A model generated the notes under the pieces. It had not been told where the DNA came from. It did no database searches and saw nothing but the letters and a program-made list of their open reading frames with translations. Shown in pieces: positions 12,312 through 22,440 of a DNA stretch of 64,000 nucleotides. Every line of letters starts with the position of its first letter. Within the stretch, counting starts at the first letter, position 1. Position numbers and translations under genes: made by a program. The DNA comes from Polytrichum commune. Lineage: Eukaryota; Streptophyta; Polytrichopsida; Polytrichales; Polytrichaceae. Location: positions 23,485,501 to 23,549,500 of the forward strand of contig OX485805.1 in NCBI GenBank assembly GCA_950295325.1. Reading direction: 5' to 3'.

Positions 12312-12509
12312 ATGGAACAGACAAACACGCCCCACATCACACAAACACATAAAAACAACATCAAACACCCAAACCAAATAACAAAACTAGACTACGAAGT
12401 AATAAATACATACAATAATAATAACAAAAAACAACGGTACACAACCTACAAAAAACGGAAAATCCTCCTCATAATCCACGCTTTCTTACACCTACTCCTA
12501 ATACTTAGC

Positions 12510-12536
12510 GGAGACATCGAAACTAACCCGGGTCCC
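12510..12536 (+). other. 2A-like ribosome-skipping motif GDIETNPGP
   Basis: Codons 67-75 of ORF2 read GDIETNPGP, an exact match to the D(V/I)ExNPGP consensus that makes eukaryotic ribosomes skip the Gly-Pro bond. Upstream is a hydrophobic leucine-rich run (LLIIHAFLHLLLILS), as in known 2A sequences of animal and trypanosome non-LTR elements, where 2A also sits at the ORF2 N terminus before the APE domain. Skipping would release a 74-residue basic/hydrophobic peptide and start the enzyme moiety at Pro75. Activity is predicted from the motif only. Confidence 0.85.
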
Positions 12537-13175
12537 ATGCCCAACGTCCTACAGTCACACCCATCCACACACAAAAATAGATGCAAAAGATACTTTATAG
12601 AATGCACAATCAAGTTACAACCCGAGTACCAACACTTAGCAAAACAATTTTCTCCAATCACAAATATAACACATCCAAATCATCAAGACACAACCACAGT
12701 CCATCCACACCTATCAAGATATATTTACCAAAATCAACACCACCCACCCCCACGCATACTGTACGCACTTATTACCACAATTAGCCCAGTAATCGAGACA
12801 TGCAACCATATACTAATACAAACCCTAGAACCAGACTGGACAACAAAAGTCTTAGAACGAATGGCCTCACTCCAAAACCCACCGGAAAGACACATCAGCA
12901 CCCCACACCCATACACACAATTCCTGCAAATAAACCAAGACATCATAAACCCACCTAACAACATCAACAAAAAATTATATAACTTCATGAACCAAAATAC
13001 TAAACCACTAACTCTACAATTAATGAAAGACAAATTCCCTTTTCTACCAGAAAATCTACTTATAGAATCATTAAAATGCAAAGAGCCACTAATAGAATAC
13101 TCCCACCCCCCACCACTACCCAACACACCAGCACAACACCCCCAAGCGAACCAGACAACACATCACAGTACACAC

Positions 13176-13938
13176 ATAATCACATGGAATGCTTCATCAC
13201 TAAATACAGCCCTACCAAACCTACACCAACTTATATCCAATACACCAAACAACCCGGCAATTATCACTATACAAGAAACCAAACTAACAGCAACAAAATC
13301 TACAAAGTATATACAAAGCCTATTCCCTCAATATAAACTAATATTCAACAATACACATGCACTAACAAGATGCATACAACAAAGAATGTCATATACACCT
13401 GCAAGAGGCGGACTCCTTACGCTCATAAATAAAACATACGCATACCCATGCAATATTACTAAAATCTCCACCCCAGCCGCAATATCACCATACCTCCAAA
13501 TAATAGAAATAAAGAACCAACCCCTACAACCATGGCTAATAATACACATCTATATGCCAACACACGAAGTAGATACACGATTTATACCAATATTATAACA
13601 GAACATAACACAACAAACCACTAATCACCCCAACCATACACACATTCTATGCGGAGACTTTAACAGAGACATAGCTCTAATTGGACGACAAAACGAATAC
13701 ATCACAACACCACCACAAGCACAAGATATAGAATGGTGTACATTTGTAAACAGCCTGCAACTTACGTACGTCCCCACGAACAGCTCATACTCTAGACAAG
13801 GTGGCCAAAACTATAACCAAACTAGCATAATAGATGGATACTTCATAAAAACAACTAACAATACTTTATACACATCAACCACGAATAATGACCACAACCT
13901 TAATTCAGACCACTCACCAATAATATTACATATACCAA
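13176..13938 (+). other. APE-type endonuclease domain of ORF2
   Basis: The expected motif series is present: ITWNASSLN (Asn), ITIQETKL (catalytic Glu), a RGGLLTLINK segment, CGDFNRD (Asp/Asn), SIIDGYF and SDHSPI (the final Asp-His pair). A TAA at 13,596 separates the Glu half from the GDFN half without a frame change. The function in LINEs is to nick the target DNA to prime reverse transcription. Confidence 0.85.
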
Positions 13939-14448
13939 ATAACACATTAATAACCCGATGTATGCCGACAATAACAGATAAACCCCAAGGATATTAAATC
14001 CTATCCCACAAGCAAATATTGAAAACTTCAAAAAAAAAAATTTTGAAGAAAATGCACTCCAAATAAATGAACTTACAAACACACTAAGCAAAGACCAACT
14101 AACAAACGACCAATGACAATCATCTTGTACAATACTAAACCACCTAATACAAAATATTTCTGACAAAATCCAAGACATGTGCAACGCACCACCCTTCCCA
14201 AACCTCACAAACCGTACATCACAACAAGGAGGCTTTCTGCCAAGAAAACTCCAAAAAAAATGGAAACACCACCTCTCCACCTACCACCTAATCAAGAAAG
14301 CAATTTTCACCATAAAAAATTCACCTAAATGGCCAACACACCCAATAATAGAAGAATTAAAAAACCACACCCAAGTTAATATCCCACCCCCCCAAATCAA
14401 GAACCCCACCAACAAGAATGGATAAAAAATTAGCCCAAATAGCCAAAA

Positions 14449-16074
14449 TTGCAAATATACACGCTCGAAAAATTACTACAAAATACACCCAAGAATGTGT
14501 CAAAAAAACTATATCCAAATACAGACAATTACATAAAAAACCCTAAAAAAATCAACAAAAGAGTCTTCAAACATCAAGAAACACCCCCATTAGATTGCAT
14601 TACAGATAACGACAACAATATCCTTACAAACCCAATGGACATAGCCAATGAAATCCACAAACAACAATCAATTAGTAACAGACCCACAGTTTCAACATGC
14701 TACCACCAACCAGAATACACACCACATTGTACTTGCCGAGTAAGACAATACCCATGGCATGACCTTGATGGATTTGTTATCGATAAAAGAAGAAACCCAC
14801 AAACCCCGCTACATAAATACTTCAACAGAAAAACATACGACTTAAGCCTTAAAAACCTAGCCAACAACAAAACACCCGGCCCAGATAAAATTCCTAACAT
14901 AATTTAAAAAAATATGCCTGAAAGCTTTCACAAACTACTCTTCCTATTCTTTTCTCACTGCTATAAACAAAAACAAATTCCAAAATCATGGAAACTAAGC
15001 TTAACTATACTCTTATATAAAAAGAGAGATCCCTCCAAATTAACCAACCATAGACCAATTGCACTAGCAAACACAATATACAAATTTTTTACGAGCACTC
15101 TAACATTCATACTGTCAGCATACGGAGAAGAACACTAAATCTTACACGATAGTCAAGAAGGATTCATAGCAGAAAGAAGCACATCCAGACAACTTCAACT
15201 CCTGATAGCAACACTAAAAGACGTACAATTCACAAACCAAGACATATACCTACTATATATCGACTTTAAGAACGCCTTCGGCTCTTTTGACCACGCAAGA
15301 ATATTAGCCATAACCAAAGACTTAGGATATCCAGAAGACGTTGTGACCCTAATATGAAACATTTATTCAAACTCTAATACCATATTCACCGGCGAACATT
15401 TTGGAAAAACAAAACCTATACCCATACAAAGAGGCACAATACAAGGCGACACACTCAGCCCATACCTCTTTCTGATATTCCTAGAACCCCTGCTAAGATG
15501 GCTACACAGAAGGAAAAATGGATACACATTTGGTACATCCAAACTAACAATTAGCTCGGCAGCATACGCAGATGATCTGGCAGCTATCACAAGCAACCTC
15601 CAATCAATACAAATCCAACTAAATAAACTAGACAAATATTGTGATTGGGCCGGAATGAATTTGGGAGTGCCAAAATGCGCCATCACAGGATGCCCAAATA
15701 AATCAAAAACAAAACCTAAAACATTCAAAGCCAAAATCCAAGCCCAAAACATCAACTACAAAAACCAATTACTATCTATTCTACACCAAAACGAACCTTA
15801 TGTATATTTAGGCATACAACTAGTACCCTCACTTAAATGGAAACTCCAAACACACATCACTTTAATCAAAATAATAAACCAATGCAAACAACTAACAACT
15901 TGCCCAGCTACAATGAAACAAAAAATAAGCATGGTGGACACCGTCATCAGAGCCGGTATAGCCTATAGCTTCTACGTAGTCCCATACTCATTACCAACCA
16001 TTAAAAAATTAGACAAAAAAATTATTGGAATCCAAAAAAAAAATGCGGCCTATTCAAATGTACAGCAAATATAA
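14449..16074 (+). other. Reverse transcriptase domain of ORF2
   Basis: One frame with three in-frame stops. Motifs in order: NNKTPGPDKIPN, HRPIALANTIYKFF, EGFIAERST, motif A YIDFKNAFGSFDH, motif B RGTIQGDTLSPYLF, catalytic YADDLA (about 15,565-15,582), then YLGIQL. The spacing is that of APE/LINE-type RTs. The catalytic aspartates in motifs A and C are intact. Confidence 0.92.
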
Positions 16075-18069
16075 TAACCCAACTACCACATGACCTATTT
16101 GGATTATAAGTCTTCTCACTAAAAATGCCTATCTAAGATGTATTGGTGAACAACTAAAAAACGCATTAAACGACCATGGCAGATTAAGAATAATATACAA
16201 ATGACTCATACAACATGTACTAGCCAAACACAGAGGGGTGGAGGACATACAAAGAATTAAATACCAAGACTGTATCAGATCACCTACAACAAGAACACTA
16301 TTTCTTATGAAAAAAGAAGGAGGAATTCACCTCAAAAGCACAAAAGCAAATTTCCAATTTCATATGACAAAACTGGAATAAGAATGAAGAACACAAGCCA
16401 TAGCTCATCTACCACAACTAGACAACGAGATATCCCTTAAACTCCTACATAAACTTCTAACCCACAACATACAAAAAATAAAACACATTTCTCTCCCCAA
16501 CGGCACAAATTTAATGTCACCAAAAGACTTCCAAACCTATTACAAAACACCGACAAAACTAGTAAAAAATGCACTACATATAGCGGAACAACTCTTTTGC
16601 CACCAAATCTGTAACCAAAACTGCCCAAATCCATGTACTCGACACCCACAAGTCCGCACACTCAAAGCACAATACATATCAGAAAATAGTGAACTAACAC
16701 CAAGAATGCCGGAAAACCCCCCGCATCCACCACTACCACAACAACCCGAACAACCCAACCCACCCTCAAATATAAAAAATAATCCTCTAAGATTCCCCAT
16801 ACAAATTATACTAAATCACAAAACAAACGAAACAAAAGATAAATATAAAATAACAAAAAAATTCAACACGTATCTATGCCAATGGTCACCTCAAAATAAC
16901 ACAACATATAATAAATGGCTACCACAAGGTGACCTATTCTCACTAAACCAACCCACAGTAGTCGAACACAACATTAAACTACTAAAAGAATACTACACGA
17001 GACATCAACACAATTACTACAATAGCATAGTATATACGCATCTAACCCCTACACAAACTAAAGACTCGAGATTCATACCACCATCTACGATAATACCACA
17101 CACCCAAATATCAATAATAGAATGTAACCCAGAAAAATATATTACCTCTGTAACTAACACTATACAAACACAACACGAACTAACACACATATATATGAAG
17201 ACACAGGCAAACACCTCATTACCATCCCAACCACTAGACTAAAATGACTATGGCAACAATATAACAAAGACAAATATAATACACATGGTCTAGTACCCCC
17301 CCCCCCCCACAATCATTTGAAACAAAATTAGTATGGCTCTACCAAAGATATAACCCTAAACAATCGAAAAAAGACCCACTAAAAATAGCTCAATACACCC
17401 TCTCACAAAACCTCCTAGACTCCATCACAAAAGCATTCAACATCTCACACTCATACTTCTCCTCACCAATAACATGTTCTACACATATCACAAATTTTTT
17501 TCCCCATTTGCAAGGGACAAAGTTTTTGGATCACTAGGCACCGCCTTCCAATATAAATGGAATTGAATTGGGTATGTCCACCCACATAATGAAGAAATGG
17601 CCCAACAAGCAATACATTGGGCTAGATTAGCAACCAAAAACGACCCAAACACCATCACATTACTAGTCACACCGGACATCAATTGGTACCAAAATTACTC
17701 ACCACACACCGGACCCTTCCCGGATGTACATGTTCTGACCCATTTCACTACAGATACCATCACATACGACGAACCCACAACCCCTCAAAATACAAACAAA
17801 TCCCGAATTGAACCATTAGCAATACACATCTTTTGTATCCACCACCAAAACCACAATATTGGCACACCCAACCAAATAGATATAATCAAAACAACAATAG
17901 AAAATCTACAAATAGCACAATACCACATACAAATTAAAAGGCCCCACCCACACCCAACAACACACCAGTAAACAAAAACATTAAATGGAATAAATTACTT
18001 TACCCACCCCATATTAACCCGCCAACCACAAACACACCACCATTATCAAACTACAAAATCAACACTAGA
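16075..18069 (+). other. Unassigned region of ORF2 between RT and RNase H
   Basis: About 2 kb with open stretches at 16,514-17,242 and 17,597-17,971 in shifting frames. The first begins with RT-thumb-like helices and a Cys-rich patch (CHQICNQNCPNPC), then a proline-rich linker. The second has a compact, conserved-looking segment (HWARLATKNDPNTITLLVTP, then DVHVLTHF) that I cannot place in a family. A C tract at about 17,291-17,305 lies between them. Longer than the usual RT-RNase H linker, so an extra domain is plausible. Confidence 0.5.
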
Positions 18070-18087
18070 TTAAAATTCCCACCACAA

Positions 18088-18535
18088 TACAGCTACTACA
18101 CAGACGGCTCGTTTGTCCCACCCAGAAAAGACAACGCCGGGCATTGGAAGAAAGAAAAGAAGCGGGCTACGGAATCTACAACCCAAAAAAACAGAAATAC
18201 GTATATCAAAGAGACTACCTGGCCTACAAACCAGCTTTAGAGCAGAACTAATGGCCATACACAAAACACTCAAACTAATTACTACTAAATACGCTAATGA
18301 ACCAGCACACATATTCACAGACTGTCTCGACTGTCTATATGTATTTAATACACAAATTAAACACCCCACCGACCATAACAACCACGCTGACAAAACTATA
18401 TTAAAATCTATGGTAGAAATGTTAAAAAGCCGAACACAACCCACCACGATGTATAAAGTCAAAGCACACATAAACATTGATGGGAATGAACAAACAGACC
18501 AGCTAGCAAAACAAGGCATCAAAAAAAAGATTTAG
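18088..18535 (+). other. RNase H domain of ORF2
   Basis: The four acidic signature positions are visible: YTDGSF (about 18,097-18,114), RAELMAIHK, HIFTDCLDCLYVF and NEQTDQLAKQG. A one-base shift separates YTDGSF from the rest. The probable role is removal of template RNA from the cDNA hybrid. Confidence 0.8.
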
Positions 18536-18689
18536 ATTCGCTGAAAAATCATACGAATATGCATACACTACTCCATACTACTTTCAAAAAGACACATGGC
18601 CTGGCCCAACCAAACGACCTGACAAAGGCCCTGTCAGATGCCTTGAAACATACATTACCAAACACGACCGAGATAACAACCTAAAAATC

Positions 18690-19550
18690 ATGTCAGAACA
18701 ATTCCCCAACATTAGCAAATGGACAATGAACCCTGATATAGATAACGAAATATCCAACAATTTCTGGTCTAACCCTGCAATAACAGATCCACAAAAAACA
18801 TGCCTACTAAAATTCCGAACGGGACAATACATGGGCAATGCCAGAAAACAACTATTTTTTGGCATAGAAAGATTCCCATCTATCACATGCTCAATCTGCA
18901 ACTCCCTTGATGCAGATACATAGCTACATGTACTGTTAAAATGCAACCAACACCACATACATGCCCTAAGAACCAAAAGACACAACAAAGCAGTATGGGA
19001 ACTAAGAAAGCTACTCCTATCATGGCAAAAATCCAAATGTTACATCCTCATGAATGCAGGAACATTTAACAACAACCCACAAGAGAATACAGTCTCCACA
19101 TGGCTCCTCCCATGCACATGTACACAACAAACATGCCACTGTAACGCTAAATTCAAACCCGACCTCCTGTGTATTAAAGAACTCCCACACCAAAGTACCC
19201 CACCATCACACCCAATAGACAATCTGGCGATACATTTAATCGAATTCACATACACAAATGACAGATTTCCACAGGATACAATTAACAATAAAATCCAAAA
19301 ATATCAACCATTAATTAACGACATCACTCAACACGGCTGGAAAACAGAGCCACTTCTAGTCATTACGGCCGGAACAAGAGGAACCATGCACGTCCCGTCA
19401 ATGAAACAATTGGAACAAACATTTAAACTCCCTGAAAACCCGATAAAACATACATTCAAAGAAATAAACACTATTGCCATACAACATGCTAGTTCAATCC
19501 TTCTACATAAAAGGCGTACTGAAAACAACCAAGCAATACCAACAAAATAA
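18690..19550 (+). other. CCHC plus restriction-like endonuclease at the ORF2 C terminus
   Basis: One frame, broken only by TAG 18,921. It reads CSIC, then LHVLLKC, H, LRTKRHN: the layout of the CCHC/RHN segment before the RLE of R2-like elements. About 190 nt later comes KPDLLCI, then LIEFTYTND and NKIQKYQPL, i.e. KPD, an acidic residue on a strand, and a K..KY helix, the R2-type RLE signature of PD-(D/E)XK nucleases. The tail (PLLVITAGTRG) also fits this fold. Family assignment is by motif order; structure prediction would test it. Confidence 0.7.
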
Positions 19551-19668
19551 GAAAGAAGAGGTCATAATGAGGACCCCTTTATTAAATTATATGAACACTA
19601 ATAGCTCAGGAAGAAGGGTAGAAGCCGGTTGGTCGGTAACAATTTTCCTGCCTTTAACCACTAGGTAG

Positions 19669-19788
19669 CACCAAGTCATGCATTACACATTTAAACGCTC
19701 CAACGGACTCAACGGGAATCAAACCCAGACCGTCTAAAGTACAGAACAAACATCCTCCCTCAACCAACCGAGGAAATATGACTTGGTG
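19669..19788 (-). other. tRNA-like foldback in the LINE 3' UTR
   Basis: CACCAAGTCAT at 19,669-19,679 pairs perfectly with ATGACTTGGTG at 19,778-19,788. Between them, on the minus strand, a GGGTTTGATTCCC segment matches a tRNA T-arm/B box, preceded by GGTTGGTTGAGG resembling a D arm and an anticodon-like stem. It could be a SINE fragment captured by the element, or an element-encoded RNA structure used in template recognition. There is no evidence that it is a functional tRNA. Confidence 0.5.
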
Positions 19789-20016
19789 ACCACCAACACC
19801 CCAATCCGCAACTTATACTATAACACTGACGTCACTACCCGATAAATTACCGCAATCGGTTACATTTACGTTGTCTCCTGGTTACTATAGTGCCCATCCT
19901 CGAAAGGGGAGAGTAGTACTGTCCCAATTTCCCCCTGTCTGGTAGACATCGGGTCATTTGACAATACGAATGGACACTTCATTCACGCCGGCCCCTTAAA
20001 CTGGGACCGGAGTTTC

Positions 20017-20032
20017 TATCTATCTATCTATC
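20017..20032 (+). repeat. (TATC)4 tail at the retrotransposon 3' end
   Basis: Four perfect TATC units end exactly where the 15-bp target repeat begins, replacing a poly(A) tail. Confidence 0.9.
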
Positions 20033-20047
20033 TTGGATTTTTGTAGG
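20033..20047. repeat. Target-site duplication, right copy
   Basis: TTGGATTTTTGTAGG, identical to 5,414-5,428. Confidence 0.85.
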
Positions 20048-21411
20048 GGAGGTGGCCATTGGCAACACCTCCGACTTTGAGGAGTGGATCTCACCTATGT
20101 TCAAGTGGTGTGTGGTTAGGTATGTATCTATGAACAAACCCCAAAAAGGCCTATACTTAAAAACAATTGGACAATAATAGGGCTATCCTTAAAGTCTCTC
20201 AAAGACTCATGATCTGGTAGGGAGTTTTGGCCCACTTTTGACATTTAATAAAGTTTAAGGAGTGTTCAAGGGTGTTGGAACCCTTGATTTTTGTGAATGG
20301 AAGGGAAGGTGTTTGACTTTAGAGTGCACAAGAGTGTTGCATAAAAACGAATTTTATAGCAAATTTTTGAAGGCACCTAAAATGATGCTCTCAAAAGTTT
20401 GACAAGGAGTTTATTTTTGTAGACTTATGTTGGCCAAAATCAAGCGCTTCCACTAAACTTCACCAAAATTGGAGGCTCCAACACCACTCGAACACTCTTT
20501 GTGCATTATGAGATGTCGACAATGGGGCATAATTCCCTATGAAAACATGGGTTTTGAGAGATTTTTAGGGGAAAAATGTTATGTTATTAGCATAGGCCCT
20601 TCGGGAGGCACCAAACATGCCTCTTTTAAGGGTTGCTCCTATTAAGAGCTCACCAAAGGTTCTTGTGTCAAAGACTGATTTTGAAACACAAGTGAAACTC
20701 CTTGGACATCGTTGTTCAATCCAAATGATTTTGAGAAAACTTTAGGATCTTAAAATAGGTTGTGCTCCATACACGTATTGGCTCGGCCTATGCAAGGCTA
20801 GTTTGGTCCATAGATCCTAGTACGATAAGCTAGAAAAGTTATCTATAACAACATGCATGCACTCTTGAAAAAGTGAACACGACAATCATGAAGACTTAAG
20901 CTTAAATGATCCTTTGAGAGCGAACCAGGAGAATCTTCACTTTGATAATGAATAAGACATTCGTAGGAGCTCCCATTATTTATAAGGGAATGAGCTACAG
21001 CCTGGGCTTGGAATTGCTAACCATTATTTTGTATTGTACTGGTCAGTCATGCATGGGATTTCCCAGAAGAACTGGCTAGTTGGGAATGTGTGTTTGTCTG
21101 CATCCACAATAAGCAGGAAGTATATAAGTTAGCGAACTTGAGAAGCTTTGGCAACCATTGATCCTGTGTATTGAAGGAGTCACTGGAAACAAGCTCCACA
21201 TTTGGTGCCACCATGGCAGAAGAGGAAAAGGTGCCACCCCAATTAAGGAGCGAGGTTCGCGGCAGCTTTCATTTTGTCCCATTGCAACCACAGCATCCCT
21301 CTTGGATCGGCAAAAAGAGAATCAGCATTCTGCAAAATTTATGATTCTTGCTCGAAATCCAGTGACAAAATCATGAGACGCATCGACTTAGAGAAACTAA
21401 CTTATGCACGG
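20048..21411. other. Intergenic sequence, no gene recognised
   Basis: Unique-looking AT-rich DNA. Near 21,120-21,220 a TATA-like AGTATATAAG, a CTCCACA end and a TGGTGCCACC sequence resemble an LTR end followed by a primer-binding site, but no second LTR or pol gene is visible. Confidence 0.3.
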
Positions 21412-22440
21412 CAAGTTGGAATCACAGGTCAAAATGCCTCGTTCTTTGTTGGATGCCTAAACCCTTGCCTCCAAGGAACCAGTGTACGGGTTGGTTTAAG
21501 GTTTAGGGCAAGTTGGAAATCACAGGTCAAAATTGCTCCTTCTTTTGTTGCCTGCACCCCATCAAGCCTGGATTTGGGCGAACCAACCCATACACTCGTT
21601 CTTTGTTGGATGCCTAAACCCTTGCCTCCAAGGAACCAATGTACGGGTTGGTTTAGGGTTTAGGGCAAGTTGGAAATCACAGGTCAAAACTGCTCCTCCT
21701 TTTGTTGCTTGCACCCCATCAAGCCTGGATTTGGGCGAACCAACCCATACACTCGTTCTTTGTTGGATGCCTAAACCCTTGCCTCCAAGGAACCAGTGTA
21801 CAGGTTGGTTTAGGGTTTAGGGCAAGTTGGAATCACAAGTCAAAACTGCTCCTTCTTTTGTTGCTTGCACCCCATCAAGCCTGGGTTTGGGCGAACCAAC
21901 CCATACACTCATTCTTTGTTGGATGCCTAAACCCTTGCCTCCAAGGAACCAATGTACTGGTTGGTTTAGGATTTAGGGCAAGTTGGAATCACAGGTCAAA
22001 ACTGCTCCTTCTTCTGCTGCCTGCACCCCATCAAGCTTGGATTTGGGCGAACCAACACATACATTCGTTCTTTGTTGGATGCCTGAACCCTTGCCTCCAA
22101 GGAACCAATGCACGGGTTGGTTTAGGGTTTAGGGCAAGTTGGAACCACAGGTCAAAACTGCTCCTTCTTCTGCTGCTTGCACCCCATCAAGCTTGGATTT
22201 GGGTGAACCAACCCATGCACTCGTTTTTGTTGGATGCCTAAACCCTTGCCTCCAAGGAACCAGTGTACTGGTTGGTTTAGGGTTTAGGGCAAGTTGGAAT
22301 CACAGACCAAAACGCCTCCTTCTTCTGTTGCTTGCACCCCATCAAGCTTGGATTTGGGCGAACCAACCCACACACTCGTTCTTTGTTGGATGCATAAACT
22401 CTTGCCTCCAAGGAACCAGTGTATGGGTTGCTTCGCCCTA
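21412..22440 (+). repeat. 157-bp tandem array, six copies plus a partial one
   Basis: The anchor TTTGGGCGAACCAAC (small variants) occurs at about 21,573, 21,730, 21,885, 22,042, 22,198 and 22,353, spacing 155-157 bp, preceded by a shorter partial unit from 21,412. Each unit joins the 83-bp foldback element also present at 28,515 to a segment with GGTTTAGGGTTTAGGGCAAG (two telomere-type units) and a TTGGAATCACAGGTC stretch. Only the last unit keeps the right inverted repeat (GGGTTGCTTCGCCC, 22,424-22,437). The frames open through the array are repeat translations, not genes. Confidence 0.9.

Larger units (their letters stand above)
12312..19550 (+). pseudogene. Retrotransposon ORF2 polyprotein, degenerate
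   Basis: The domains in order are: an N-terminal peptide ending in a 2A-like motif, APE endonuclease, reverse transcriptase, a long unassigned region, RNase H, CCHC and RLE-type nuclease. Reading frame 12,312-13,598 stops at TAA 13,596 but stays open in frame past it. A frameshift near 13,970 and a TGA at 14,114 follow. The RT frame (14,449-16,074) is broken by TAA 14,905, TAA 15,136 and TGA 15,355. Another frameshift falls near an A run at about 16,040. TAA 16,107, a shift near 18,140 and TAG 18,921 lie further on. Catalytic motifs nevertheless survive. At about 7.2 kb (roughly 2,400 codons before decay) it is unusually long for a LINE ORF2. No repaired sequence is proposed here. Confidence 0.85.
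5429..20032 (+). mobile_element. Full-length 14.6-kb non-LTR retrotransposon with two endonuclease types
   Basis: It is bounded by a 15-bp perfect direct repeat. Its right end is (TATC)4 directly abutting that repeat, as expected of target-primed reverse transcription. Internal order: 5' UTR with 58-bp monomers, ORF1 (7,980-9,953), a 2.36-kb spacer, and ORF2 (12,312-19,550). ORF2 carries a 2A-like peptide, APE endonuclease, reverse transcriptase, an unassigned region, RNase H, and a CCHC plus restriction-like endonuclease; a 0.48-kb 3' UTR follows. The plus strand is strikingly rich in A and C from about 7.4 kb to the end of ORF2, unlike its flanks. Carrying both APE and RLE is the defining property of the Dualen/RandI group described from Chlamydomonas. 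Several stops and frameshifts make this copy inactive. Clade placement is inference from domain content. Confidence 0.85.
19551..20032 (+). other. Retrotransposon 3' UTR
   Basis: From the ORF2 stop to the (TATC)4 tail. It is GC-richer than ORF2 and holds a foldback with a tRNA-like core on the minus strand (19,669-19,788). Confidence 0.75.

Noticed and set aside
10517..12324. Long minus-strand open frames (up to 259 codons) rich in Phe, Val, Leu and Cys
   Set aside because: They arise because the minus strand of the A/C-rich LINE spacer is T/G-rich and lacks stop triplets. The residue makeup is pure composition bias with no domain, and the region lies between the two sense ORFs of a retrotransposon.
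12312..19550. Alternative genetic code or programmed stop readthrough in ORF2
   Set aside because: TAA, TAG and TGA all occur, mixed with frameshifts, which is ordinary decay. Neighbouring host genes use the standard code.
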